Below are positions 15,623-22,830 of a stretch of 22,830 nt of DNA, piece after piece. A model generated the notes under the pieces. It was given only the letters and a program-made list of their open reading frames with translations, had not been told where the DNA came from and ran no database searches. The translations under genes were made by a program, and so were the position numbers. Every line of letters starts with the position of its first letter. The stretch's first letter is position 1. Origin of the DNA: Bacteroidota bacterium (GTDB lineage Bacteria; Bacteroidota; Bacteroidia; Chitinophagales; Chitinophagaceae); assembly GCA_028877005.1 (NCBI GenBank), contig JAGWPI010000169.1, positions 1 through 22,830 on the forward strand, read 5' to 3'.

Positions 15623-15630
15623 CAAAATTA
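15623..15630 (-). promoter_or_regulatory. Predicted -7 element (TAATTTTG) for greA
   Basis: A perfect TAnnTTTG on the minus strand, 67 nt before the greA ATG. Transcription would start at about 15616, just before the leader hairpin. Confidence 0.42.
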
Positions 15631-15763
15631 AGCATTTTATATGAAAAAACATAAGGTTAAAAATGTAATCAATATACATTTTAATTATACTGTAGTTTGG
15701 GGTGATGATTTTTATAAAAACGAAAAAACTTAGAAATTATATCTGCATTTATCAACCATCTGC

Positions 15764-15771
15764 TACATTTG
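15764..15771 (+). promoter_or_regulatory. Predicted -7 element (TACATTTG) for the ABC transporter operon
   Basis: A perfect TAnnTTTG ending 15 nt before ATG 15787. It overlaps the TTG at 15769, which is in frame with the ATPase but cannot be its start if this box is used. The implied leader is under 15 nt. Confidence 0.5.
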
Positions 15772-15786
15772 TTGTTATTTAACCAC

Positions 15787-16725
15787 ATGGAATCTGTTAT
15801 TCAGGTACAAAATCTTTCAAAACAGTTTGGTGAAATTTCTGCTGTTAAAAATCTTTCGTTCAATGTACCTAAAGGATCAATTTATGGTTTTTTAGGGCAG
15901 AATGGTGCCGGCAAAAGTACCACTATTCGTATGTTGCTATCGCTTGTTAAGCCAACAGAAGGCAGCATTCATTTTTTTGGGATTCCATTGCAACATCATA
16001 AAAAAGAAATTTTTAAAAATGTGGGGGCCATTATTGAAAAACCGGATTTATATGGCTATTTATCTGCTTACGAAAATTTAAAAATGTTTGCCAAATTAAA
16101 TGGTATACACCCTACCCATGTACAACTTATGAACCAATTAGAGCAGGTTGGCTTGGCAGAGAGAGCAAAAAGTTCTGTTAAAACATTTTCACAAGGAATG
16201 AAACAAAGGTTAGGTATTGGCATTGCCTTAATTCATAACCCATCTATTATTATATTGGATGAACCAACCAATGGTTTAGACCCGCAAGGTATTGCAGATA
16301 TAAGGAAACTCATTATTCAACTAAGTAAAGAAGCACAAAAAACCATTTTACTTTCTTCACATCTATTAAGTGAAATTGAACAAATGGCTACTCATATTTT
16401 AATTATAGATAAGGGAAAGAAAATTATTGAAGATAGTGCCAAGGCACTTTTTAATCCTGCAGAAACAATTGTAGAAATAGCAACTGCAGATAATGCACAT
16501 ACACTTTCTTTATTACAAAACTCAAAATGGCAATCTGCTATACAATTTAACAGAGGTCCTAATATTTTTCTCAAAATGCATTATAATGAAATTCCTGCAT
16601 TTAATCGTGATTTGTTCCAATGGCAAGTACCACTAATGATGTTGCAACCAAGGCATAGCTTAGAAGATTATTTTTTACAAGTAACTGCCAACAATTTTTC
16701 AGATGAAATTATTAAGAATATATAA
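15787..16725 (+). CDS. ABC transporter ATP-binding protein
   Basis: A 312-residue ATPase, cytoplasmic and membrane-associated. Visible motifs are Walker A GQNGAGKST (37-45), the signature FSQGMKQRL (134-142, replacing LSGGQ as in ABC-2 drug/lipid exporters), Walker B IIILDEP (154-160), the D-loop NGLDP and the H-loop His192 in SSHLLSEIEQ. The segment after about 215 is the accessory C-terminal domain of the CcmA/NatA-like subgroup. ATG 15787 is preferred to upstream TTG codons because a -7 box covers them. The ABC-2 permease starts 10 bp after the stop and a LolA-like exported protein follows, so all three probably form one transcript. The substrate is unknown. Confidence 0.94.
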   Translation: MESVIQVQNLSKQFGEISAVKNLSFNVPKGSIYGFLGQNGAGKSTTIRMLLSLVKPTEGSIHFFGIPLQHHKKEIFKNVGAIIEKPDLYGYLSAYENLKMFAKLNGIHPTHVQLMNQLEQVGLAERAKSSVKTFSQGMKQRLGIGIALIHNPSIIILDEPTNGLDPQGIADIRKLIIQLSKEAQKTILLSSHLLSEIEQMATHILIIDKGKKIIEDSAKALFNPAETIVEIATADNAHTLSLLQNSKWQSAIQFNRGPNIFLKMHYNEIPAFNRDLFQWQVPLMMLQPRHSLEDYFLQVTANNFSDEIIKNI

Positions 16726-16735
16726 TTTTTATTGA

Positions 16736-17611
16736 ATGTTTACACTGCTGCAAGTTGAATTATACAAAATTTTCAAACGCCCAAGAACATACATTGCATT
16801 TATTGCCATTGCGGGGTTAATTGCCATTATTCAACTTGGTTTAAAATTAGATGGTGATGCTTATGTTAGTTTTGTAATGAGTAATGTAGAACAATCATTT
16901 AGTTTTGATGGTAAACTTTTGAACGGTTATTTGGTTTGCTATATTATACTACAATTATTGTTAGTTCATGTTCCATTGTTAATTGCGCTAGTTGCAGCAG
17001 ACATGATTAGTGGTGAAGCAAATATTGGCACATTGCGTCTTCTTTTAACACAACCTATAAGTAGGTACGAAATTATGTTTGCAAAATTTATTGCAGCAGC
17101 TATTTACACCTTATTATTGTTGATTTGGATGGCAGTATTAGCCCTTTTTGTAAGCATTTGGTTATTTGGAACCGATGATTTAATTATTCAAAAAACGCGA
17201 TACTTGGTACAATTAAGTAGCGATGATGTTTTTTGGCGTTATATTGGCGCATTTGGATTTGCACTTTTAGCTATGTTAACAGTAGCGGCTTTGGGTTTTT
17301 TATTATCGGTTTTTGCAGAAAATTCTATTGGCCCCATTGTTGGTACCATTAGTATTATAATTTTCTTTACCATACTAAGCACCATGAGTATTCCTATTTT
17401 TCAAAAAATTCAACCTTACTTATTTACCACTCATATGGTTGCTTGGAAAGACTTTTTTGATGTAAAAGTAAATTCTGATAACAATGTAATAAAAGGAACT
17501 TTACAAAATAAAAGTCAAATAATACATTCGGCTTGGATACTGATTGCACATATTGTGTTTTTTGTAGGTGCTGCTACTTTTGTGTTTAAGCGAAAAGATA
17601 TTTTAACTTAA
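16736..17611 (+). CDS. ABC-2 type permease
   Basis: A 291-residue integral membrane subunit that partners with the upstream ATPase. Six hydrophobic segments lie at about 18-36, 63-89, 112-145, 170-193, 199-218 and 264-284. The conserved ABC-2 region DMISGEANIGTLRLLLTQP with following ISR (89-110) sits after TM2, as in NatB/NosY-like permeases. A polar periplasmic loop (about 37-62) and another (about 225-262) are short, so it is not a MacB-type permease. Spacing to the ATPase is 10 bp and to the LolA-like gene 31 bp. Exported cargo cannot be told from the sequence. Confidence 0.92.
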   Translation: MFTLLQVELYKIFKRPRTYIAFIAIAGLIAIIQLGLKLDGDAYVSFVMSNVEQSFSFDGKLLNGYLVCYIILQLLLVHVPLLIALVAADMISGEANIGTLRLLLTQPISRYEIMFAKFIAAAIYTLLLLIWMAVLALFVSIWLFGTDDLIIQKTRYLVQLSSDDVFWRYIGAFGFALLAMLTVAALGFLLSVFAENSIGPIVGTISIIIFFTILSTMSIPIFQKIQPYLFTTHMVAWKDFFDVKVNSDNNVIKGTLQNKSQIIHSAWILIAHIVFFVGAATFVFKRKDILT

Positions 17612-17642
17612 AAATTTTGCTGATTACCGAAAATATTTAAAC

Positions 17643-18338
17643 ATGAAAGCTTTTATAGTATTTTTTTTATTAACGGGTTTATGTATTCAAACTGTTCAAG
17701 CACAAGATGAAACTGCATTGATAGAAAAAATAAAACAAAAGTTAGATCAGGTTCAAAATTACGTGGCAACAGGAAGTATGAAAACCGATGTTGCCTTTAT
17801 TAAAGCCCCTGTAGGTAAAGTAAAAATTTATTTTCAACAACCTAATCATTTTAAATTAGTTCGCGACGGCGGTATTTCTATTTTACCCAAAGGGGGTGTT
17901 TCGGTAAACATGAATGCTATTATGGCCAATAATAACTATGTTGCCCTTTTTGCAGGTAATAGCATTACAGATGGATTTTCAACAAAAATTGTGAAACTAT
18001 TACCAATGAATGAAAATAGCGATATAATTTTGACAACCCTATATATAGATGAGAAAAATTTATTGATTAGAAAAGCCATTACCACCACTAGAGACAATGG
18101 TACTTATCAAATTAATTTGCAGTATGGCCAATACAGTAATTGGGGATTACCCGATAAAGTAATTTTTACCTTTAATACAAAAGATTATAAAATACCTAAA
18201 GGTGTAACCCTTGAAATGGATGAGCCGCTTACAGATGCAGATAGAAAGAAAATGCAGCAAAAAGAAGGAAGAGTAATTATTGATTATACTTCTTATAGCA
18301 TTAATAAAGGTATTCCACTTGGCATCTTTAAACATTAA
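17643..18338 (+). CDS. LolA-like outer-membrane lipoprotein-sorting family protein
   Basis: A 231-residue exported protein with a clean signal peptide (cleavage at VQA|QDE, after residue 20). The mature part starts with an amphipathic helix (ALIEKIKQKLDQVQNYVATGSM) and continues as a series of beta strands such as KVKIYFQQPNHFKLVRDGG. This pattern is typical of LolA/LolB/RseB-fold proteins that bind lipid or acyl chains in a half-barrel. Its place 31 bp after an ABC permease suggests that it receives or presents the transporter's cargo in the periplasm (inference). It is probably not the housekeeping LolA, which usually is not linked to an ABC-2 pair. Its stop codon overlaps the stop of the convergent epimerase gene. 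Confidence 0.78.
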   Translation: MKAFIVFFLLTGLCIQTVQAQDETALIEKIKQKLDQVQNYVATGSMKTDVAFIKAPVGKVKIYFQQPNHFKLVRDGGISILPKGGVSVNMNAIMANNNYVALFAGNSITDGFSTKIVKLLPMNENSDIILTTLYIDEKNLLIRKAITTTRDNGTYQINLQYGQYSNWGLPDKVIFTFNTKDYKIPKGVTLEMDEPLTDADRKKMQQKEGRVIIDYTSYSINKGIPLGIFKH

Positions 18339-19210
18339 TATATTGTAACATCCCAACTTCGAATAAACTTTGCACCTGGAGTTAGTAACTGAATACCCTC
18401 TTTATTCGCCAATTGCTGGTTGCAGCTTGTAGTATCAGCTACCCCACACCAAGGTTCTATGCAAATAAAATCTGCATCTTTTGCCGCCCAAATACCTAAA
18501 TAGGGAAAGTTAGGAAAGTGCATAGTAATACCATGATTATTTTTAGAATTACGCAATTGAATACTGTCAGATTTTAAATTTTTAAAGACTAATGCATCGT
18601 GATAAAACAATGGTTTATGAAGCATTATCTTATTATTCTCCCATTTAAATTGAACCGATGTTTCTTGCAGCAAGCCATCATCCGTTAGTGGCCAAATACC
18701 CACGTTTTCCGTTTTATTAAATTGTAGAAAATAATCATCATATATAGTATCTTTTGTTAAAGGAACAGCAAATGCCGGATGTGCCCCTAAGGAAAAATAC
18801 ATGTTTTTTGTATCCACATTTTCTACATTATACTCTACTGTTAAGGAGTTATCATTAATTGTATACTTAATTGTAAAAACAAAGCGGAAAGGAAATACTT
18901 GCAACGTTTCTTTAGAATCGGTTAATACAAATGCAATACTTTGTTTTGTAGGCTGCTGCACCTTAAAAAGCATATCACGCGCAAAACCGTGCCGGTTTAG
19001 ATGATAAGCCTTATTTTCATAGTAATATGTTCGCTGCTTTAACCCTCCTACAATAGGAAATAATACAGGGCTTTTTTTTGCCCAATAGGAAGGATCTCCA
19101 TTCCATAAGTAATTAATATTGGTATCAATATGATTAATACTTTGCAGTTCTGCACCTTTATCTGCAATTTCAACTTGAATAGTTGCATTTTGAATGATAT
19201 ATACAGCCAT
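18335..19210 (-). CDS. Aldose 1-epimerase family protein (LacX-like mutarotase)
   Basis: A 291-residue cytoplasmic protein of the galactose-mutarotase beta-sandwich superfamily. Motifs are LWNGDPSYWAKKSPVLFPIV (35-54), HLNRHGFARDM (70-80) with His74, LGAHPAFAVPL (141-151) with the likely catalytic His144, and FICIEPWCGVAD (248-259) with conserved Glu252. The compact length and the HGFARD/IEPWCG pair fit the LacX-like subgroup that interconverts alpha and beta anomers of hexoses. It starts 14 bp after the pdxA stop on the same strand, so the two are likely cotranscribed despite unrelated pathways. The stop codon shares TTA with the LolA-like gene's stop on the other strand. Confidence 0.9.
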   Translation of the reverse strand: MAVYIIQNATIQVEIADKGAELQSINHIDTNINYLWNGDPSYWAKKSPVLFPIVGGLKQRTYYYENKAYHLNRHGFARDMLFKVQQPTKQSIAFVLTDSKETLQVFPFRFVFTIKYTINDNSLTVEYNVENVDTKNMYFSLGAHPAFAVPLTKDTIYDDYFLQFNKTENVGIWPLTDDGLLQETSVQFKWENNKIMLHKPLFYHDALVFKNLKSDSIQLRNSKNNHGITMHFPNFPYLGIWAAKDADFICIEPWCGVADTTSCNQQLANKEGIQLLTPGAKFIRSWDVTIY

Positions 19211-19224
19211 AATACATATTGTAA

Positions 19225-20310
19225 TTATTCTTCTACCTTTTCATCTACAGCGTTTGCCAAAATTCTGGCACTCATTTTTTTCATAGGATTAACTCGGGCA
19301 TCTTTATAGCCTTGTTTTGTTCTAATTATATCAACTGCTTCGAAAATAGCAGCAATAAATGAGGCTTGATTAGCTTTCCCTTTTCCGGCAATATCAAATG
19401 CAGTACCGTGGTCGGGACTTGTTCGTACGGCAGGTAATCCTGCTGTATAATTTATGCCTTCACCCAAGGCTAATGATTTGAATGGAATTAGTCCTTGATC
19501 ATGATACATGGCTAAAACAGCATCAAACTGTTGGTATTGTGCTCTCGCAAAAAATGCATCGGCACTGTATGGACCAAAAACCATCATAGTATGTTTGGCA
19601 TCTTTAATTGCAGGTTTTATGATTGTTTCCTCTTCTGTGCCTATTAAACCTTCATCGCCAGCATGTGGATTTAAACCCAAAACAGCAATACGAGGTTTGT
19701 CAATACCAAAATCAGTTTGTAAACTTTGGTGGATGATTTTTAATTTACGTACAATATTTTCACGGGTAATATGAGCAGCAATTTCCTTTACTGGTATATG
19801 TTCGGTTAATACTGCTACTCGCATATTTTCGGCTACCATCATCATTACAACATCATCTGCCTGAAATACATCTTTTAAATAAGGGGTATGTCCGGTATAT
19901 TGAAATTTTTCAGATTGAATATTTTGCTTATGAATAGGAGCAGTTACTAACCCATGTATATTACCTTCTTTTAATGCCTTAACAGCCATTTCAAGTGAGC
20001 GAAAAGCATATTCACCGCCGGTGGCATTTAATATACCGGGCTGAATAGCAACTTCCTCTTCCCAACAACTATACAAATTCACTTGTTTATGACTAAGTTT
20101 TGAAAAATCCTTCGTACTATTATAAGTAAAATTATAATCTGGCAAACTTTTTCTATAAAAATTAATGCTTTTGTTGCCCGAAAAAACAACAGGAATACAT
20201 ATATCCAGTATACGATGATCAGATAACGATTTAATAATTAATTCTATACCAATACCATTTAAATCGCCGGAAGTAATTCCTATAACCGGTTTTAACAGTT
20301 CATTACTCAT
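19225..20310 (-). CDS. pdxA: 4-hydroxythreonine-4-phosphate dehydrogenase
   Basis: A 361-residue NAD-dependent enzyme of the DXP-dependent vitamin B6 pathway. It oxidises 4-phosphohydroxy-L-threonine, and the product is then used by PdxJ. The metal-binding histidines match the E. coli pattern: His171 (TEHIPV), His216 (GLNPHAGDEG) and His270 (AMYHDQGLIPFK). The substrate site GHTPYLKD has His141-Thr142. The late motif RTSPDHGTAFDIAGKGKAN (296-314) is diagnostic. The protein is about 30 residues longer than E. coli PdxA, mainly around 50-100. The N-terminal motif is GDLNGIGIE rather than GEPAGIGPE, which fits Bacteroidota members as far as I know. The gene diverges from rsmA and is followed by the epimerase gene. 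Confidence 0.96.
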   Translation of the reverse strand: MSNELLKPVIGITSGDLNGIGIELIIKSLSDHRILDICIPVVFSGNKSINFYRKSLPDYNFTYNSTKDFSKLSHKQVNLYSCWEEEVAIQPGILNATGGEYAFRSLEMAVKALKEGNIHGLVTAPIHKQNIQSEKFQYTGHTPYLKDVFQADDVVMMMVAENMRVAVLTEHIPVKEIAAHITRENIVRKLKIIHQSLQTDFGIDKPRIAVLGLNPHAGDEGLIGTEEETIIKPAIKDAKHTMMVFGPYSADAFFARAQYQQFDAVLAMYHDQGLIPFKSLALGEGINYTAGLPAVRTSPDHGTAFDIAGKGKANQASFIAAIFEAVDIIRTKQGYKDARVNPMKKMSARILANAVDEKVEE

Positions 20311-20405
20311 AGTACTTCATTAAAAAGTAAAGTTAAGGAGAATAGTGCGTGAAAATATCAATACAAATACTTTGGTGAAACAGAATAGCAGCCTACATAA
20401 ATGGT

Positions 20406-20413
20406 TATTTTTG
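20406..20413 (+). promoter_or_regulatory. Predicted -7 element (TATTTTTG) for rsmA
   Basis: A perfect TAnnTTTG followed by C, ending 5 nt before ATG 20419. If used, transcription would start at or next to the start codon. It lies downstream of the alternative ATG at 20401, which would then not be in the mRNA. Confidence 0.35.
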
Positions 20414-20418
20414 CAATA

Positions 20419-21180
20419 ATGGAATACCAACTAAAAAAATCGTTAGGACAACACTTTTTAATAGATGCTACCATTAGCCAAAAAATTGCAGATGCCTTAC
20501 TACAGCAGCCATTTACGCATTTATTAGAAGTTGGACCCGGCGGTGGCGCCCTAACAAAATATTTATTATCAATTCCCAACATCGATTTTCAAGCTGTAGA
20601 AATAGATAGTGAGAAAGTAACCTATCTTGAAAAAATGTACCCGGATTTAAAAAATAAAATCATTCACGCAGATATGTTAAAAATGGAGATTCCATTTTCA
20701 GAACCATTTAATGTAATTGGCAATTTCCCATACAATATTTCCTCACAAATATTATTTAAAATTTTAGAATGGAAAGCGCAGGTACCTATTGTAATTGGGA
20801 TGTTTCAAAAAGAAGTGGCTCAGCGTATTGCAGCCCAGCCCAATAGTAAAACTTATGGTATTTTAAGTGTATTAATACAAGCTTTTTATTCGGTGGAATA
20901 TTTATTTGATGTTCCACCTGCAGCATTTAAGCCACCGCCCAATGTAATGAGTGGTGTAATAAAACTTACAAGAAAAAATAATAGCATTCAACTGCATAGC
21001 GAAAAACAATTTTTTTTATTGGTAAAAACAGCATTTAACCAACGCAGAAAAATGTTACGCAATGCTGTTAAGCATTTATTTGACGCTGCTGTTTTAGAAG
21101 ATGCACTTTTTAATAAACGGGCAGAACAACTTAGCATTGAAGATTTTGCCATGCTTACCTTTAAAATGAAAGTACATTAA
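20419..21180 (+). CDS. rsmA: 16S rRNA (adenine(1518)-N6/adenine(1519)-N6)-dimethyltransferase
   Basis: A 253-residue SAM-dependent enzyme (KsgA) that dimethylates two adenines in the 3'-terminal 16S rRNA hairpin during small-subunit assembly. Motifs are [11 protein letters not shown] (6-16), motif [11 protein letters not shown] (37-46), acidic Glu61 (VEID), Asp85 (HADML), catalytic motif [11 protein letters not shown] (102-110), [10 protein letters not shown] and [13 protein letters not shown] in the C-terminal domain. ATG 20419 gives the usual N-terminus; the in-frame ATG 20401 would add MVIFAI, which is coded by the predicted -7 box region. The dehydrogenase gene follows 10 bp downstream. 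The gene diverges from pdxA. Loss of KsgA is known to give kasugamycin resistance. Confidence 0.97.
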   Translation: MEYQLKKSLGQHFLIDATISQKIADALLQQPFTHLLEVGPGGGALTKYLLSIPNIDFQAVEIDSEKVTYLEKMYPDLKNKIIHADMLKMEIPFSEPFNVIGNFPYNISSQILFKILEWKAQVPIVIGMFQKEVAQRIAAQPNSKTYGILSVLIQAFYSVEYLFDVPPAAFKPPPNVMSGVIKLTRKNNSIQLHSEKQFFLLVKTAFNQRRKMLRNAVKHLFDAAVLEDALFNKRAEQLSIEDFAMLTFKMKVH

Positions 21181-21190
21181 CTTATTAAAC

Positions 21191-22120
21191 ATGAAACAAG
21201 AAGTTATTATAACCGCTAAATGCCATCCAATTTTAAATGAAACATTAGAAAAACATGGATTTAATGTTAATTATAGACCTGGTATTCAATATAATGAATT
21301 ACTCAACATTATTGAAAATACAACAGGATTGATTGTTACAACTAAATTGCTGATTGATAAATCCATGATAGATAAAGCGCAGCATTTAAAATGGATAGGC
21401 CGATTAGGTAGTGGCATGGAAATGATTGATGTTAGCTATGCGGAAAGCAAAAATATTGTTTGTGTAAGCAGCCCTGAAGGTAACAGAAATGCTGTAGCAG
21501 AACATGGTTTGGGTATGTTATTGAACTTAATGAATAATATTACCAAAAGTTATTTAGAAGTAAGAAACGGCCAATGGCTAAGAGATAGTAACAGAGGGGA
21601 AGAATTATATGGTAAAACAATTGGCATTATTGGATTTGGGAATAACGGAAGTGCATTTGCGAATGTTTTAGCACCCTTTAATGTAACCATTTTGGCATAT
21701 GATAAATATAAATCTGATTTTTCAAAAGGCTACATACATGAAGCAAATTTGCAGCAAATACAACGTTATGCAGATGTTATTAGTCTTCATATTCCTTTAA
21801 CAGAAGAAACATATCATTTTGCAGATACCGCTTTTTTCCAAGCTTTGGAAAAGAGCCCTTATTTTCTAAATATGTGCAGAGGAAAAGTTACTGATTCAAC
21901 CGCTTTAATAAAAGCACTGCAACAAAATAAAATAAAAGCAGCGGGATTAGATGTGTTAGAAAACGAGCAATTAGATACATATACTGCTGCTGAAAAAGAA
22001 CAACTAAATTGGCTGCTTAGCCAACCTAATGTATTAATTACACCACATATTGCCGGTTATAGTTATGAAGCTTTGTACAAAATGGCCACGGTGGTTTTAC
22101 AAAAATTAGGTTTTAATTAA
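21191..22120 (+). CDS. D-2-hydroxyacid dehydrogenase (phosphoglycerate dehydrogenase-like)
   Basis: A 309-residue NAD(P)-dependent cytoplasmic oxidoreductase. The Rossmann domain carries GFGNNG (148-153) and an acidic residue after the second strand (Asp171 in LAYDKYK), which favours NAD over NADP. Catalytic residues are Arg230 in NMCRGKV, the Glu of LDVLENEQ (257-259) and His286 in [22 protein letters not shown] (69-81) and [16 protein letters not shown] (95-110) are the family's substrate and cofactor-domain signatures. No ACT or other regulatory domain is present, so it resembles short SerA-like or generic 2-hydroxyacid reductases. The true substrate (3-phosphoglycerate, hydroxypyruvate or other) is open. 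It follows rsmA by 10 bp and is likely cotranscribed. Confidence 0.9.
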   Translation: MKQEVIITAKCHPILNETLEKHGFNVNYRPGIQYNELLNIIENTTGLIVTTKLLIDKSMIDKAQHLKWIGRLGSGMEMIDVSYAESKNIVCVSSPEGNRNAVAEHGLGMLLNLMNNITKSYLEVRNGQWLRDSNRGEELYGKTIGIIGFGNNGSAFANVLAPFNVTILAYDKYKSDFSKGYIHEANLQQIQRYADVISLHIPLTEETYHFADTAFFQALEKSPYFLNMCRGKVTDSTALIKALQQNKIKAAGLDVLENEQLDTYTAAEKEQLNWLLSQPNVLITPHIAGYSYEALYKMATVVLQKLGFN

Positions 22121-22128
22121 TGCCAAAA

Positions 22129-22215
22129 TTATTGTTTACCCGCATTTAAATATTCTTGTAATGTTTTTACATACACATCGAATGCTTCAATTCCTTTTGG
22201 ATTAATTATTTGAAA
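22129..22215 (-). pseudogene. Possible 3' gene remnant between the dehydrogenase gene and the atpA terminator
   Basis: On the minus strand about 28 codons ending in TAA (22129-22131) read like a protein C-terminus: INPKGIEAFDVYVKTLQEYL followed by NAGKQ. No ATG is found in frame before the atpA terminator, and no RBS is visible. It could be a deletion remnant or chance. No family is recognised. Confidence 0.3.
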
Positions 22216-22246
22216 ATAGAATGAAAGGGAAATGTGTACAAAATGC

Positions 22247-22271
22247 AAAAACCCCGAAATTTTTCGGGGTT
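22247..22271 (-). terminator. Intrinsic terminator of atpA
   Basis: AACCCCGAAA (22250-22259) and TTTCGGGGTT (22262-22271) form a 10-bp GC-rich stem closing a TT tip. On the minus strand it is followed by a T run and begins 26 nt after the atpA stop. Confidence 0.88.
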
Positions 22272-22296
22272 GGTAATTATTAAGATTAAAAGTAAA

Positions 22297-22830
22297 TTAC
22301 TTGTATTGAGGATATAATCCGGCAGCCAAGTCGGTCATTTTCTTTAAACTTTCATCATTTAACTGGCCTTTTTTAAACTCAGCTAATACATCCGGCAGTT
22401 TTGTTTCCATTTCTAAAAGAAAATGATTTTCAAATGCCTTTACCTTATTAACAGCCACATCGCGTAATAAACCTTGCGTACCCAAATAAATAATAGCTAC
22501 TTGTTTTTCCACACTCATGGGGCTATATTGTGGTTGTTTCAATATTTCTACATTTCGTGCGCCTTTATCAATTACAGATTTAGTAGCGGCATCTAAATCG
22601 CCACCAAACTTAGAAAAGGCTTCCAATTCACGATATAATGCCTGATCTAATTTTAATGTACCGGCCACTTTTTTCATGGATTTTATTTGTGCATTACCAC
22701 CTACCCTACTTACAGAAATACCTACGTTAATAGCAGGGCGTATACCGGCGTTAAATAAATTACCTTCTAAGAAAATCTGGCCATCTGTAATTGAAATTAC
22801 ATTGGTAGGAATATAAGCAGATACATCACC
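22297..22830 (-). CDS. atpA: ATP synthase F1 subunit alpha, C-terminal part (runs off the right edge)
   Basis: Partial gene. An open frame of 177 codons plus stop reaches the right edge, covering the end of the nucleotide-binding domain and the C-terminal helical domain of the catalytic F1 alpha subunit. Near-universal signatures are [16 protein letters not shown] at the edge, [19 protein letters not shown], and [20 protein letters not shown] with following [13 protein letters not shown]. The end ([13 protein letters not shown]) has normal length. The methionine at 22677 is internal (MKKVAG) and not the start. The 26-nt spacing to a strong terminator shows that no atp gene is cotranscribed after atpA, so atpG must lie elsewhere (inference). 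Confidence 0.97.
   Translation of the reverse strand, partial: GDVSAYIPTNVISITDGQIFLEGNLFNAGIRPAINVGISVSRVGGNAQIKSMKKVAGTLKLDQALYRELEAFSKFGGDLDAATKSVIDKGARNVEILKQPQYSPMSVEKQVAIIYLGTQGLLRDVAVNKVKAFENHFLLEMETKLPDVLAEFKKGQLNDESLKKMTDLAAGLYPQYK

Noticed and set aside
15769..15786. TTG start for the ABC ATPase (adding six residues)
   Set aside because: The TTG lies within a perfect -7 element TACATTTG, and ATG 15787 gives the standard N-terminus.
1..22830. CRISPR arrays, tRNA genes, insertion sequences, phage or defence genes
   Set aside because: None was seen on either strand; gene content is housekeeping plus a small exported-enzyme block.

Overview
This 22.8 kb AT-rich window looks like chromosomal core sequence from a member of the Bacteroidota, most likely a Chitinophagales/Chitinophagaceae-type organism; the family-level placement is inference. 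The evidence is the gene content (DUF3098 between ftsX and uppP, a DUF5916 protein, a Bacteroidota-style LeuRS insertion before KMSKS, a UMF1-type transporter), near-absent Shine-Dalgarno sequences, and repeated matches to the Bacteroidota -7 element TAnnTTTG upstream of genes. No tRNA, rRNA, CRISPR array, insertion sequence, phage gene or obvious defence system was found.

Left part (1-4626) is an accessory, secreted/envelope block. It holds the 5' end of a DUF5916 (CBM9-like) protein on the minus strand, a serine beta-lactamase-family lipoprotein, a GH30 glycoside hydrolase followed closely by a DinB-like protein, and a badly decayed secreted-protein gene (3939-4626) that can still be read in three frames up to the leuS stop codon.

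Middle part (4633-15555) is mostly housekeeping. leuS (-) diverges from ftsX-DUF3098 (+), which ends in a strong terminator. Next come uppP, a UMF1-family MFS transporter and a metallo-beta-lactamase-fold hydrolase (all +). Then a DUF3108 protein and an LPG-synthase-like membrane protein (-) diverge from ruvC (+), followed by a HIT-family protein and greA (both -).

Right part (15787-22830) has an ABC ATPase, an ABC-2 permease and a LolA-like periplasmic protein (+, probably one operon). A pdxA-aldose epimerase pair (-) lies opposite rsmA and a D-2-hydroxyacid dehydrogenase (+). The 3' third of atpA (-), with its terminator, reaches the right edge.

No clearly new multi-gene system is visible. 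The most interesting signals are regulatory: a terminator-like hairpin with a U8 tract in the greA leader between its predicted promoter and start codon (a candidate attenuator), two divergent gene pairs whose -7 boxes form inverted repeats (leuS/ftsX and the LPG-synthase-like gene/ruvC), a candidate leaderless or near-leaderless rsmA transcript, and the fossil gene next to leuS.
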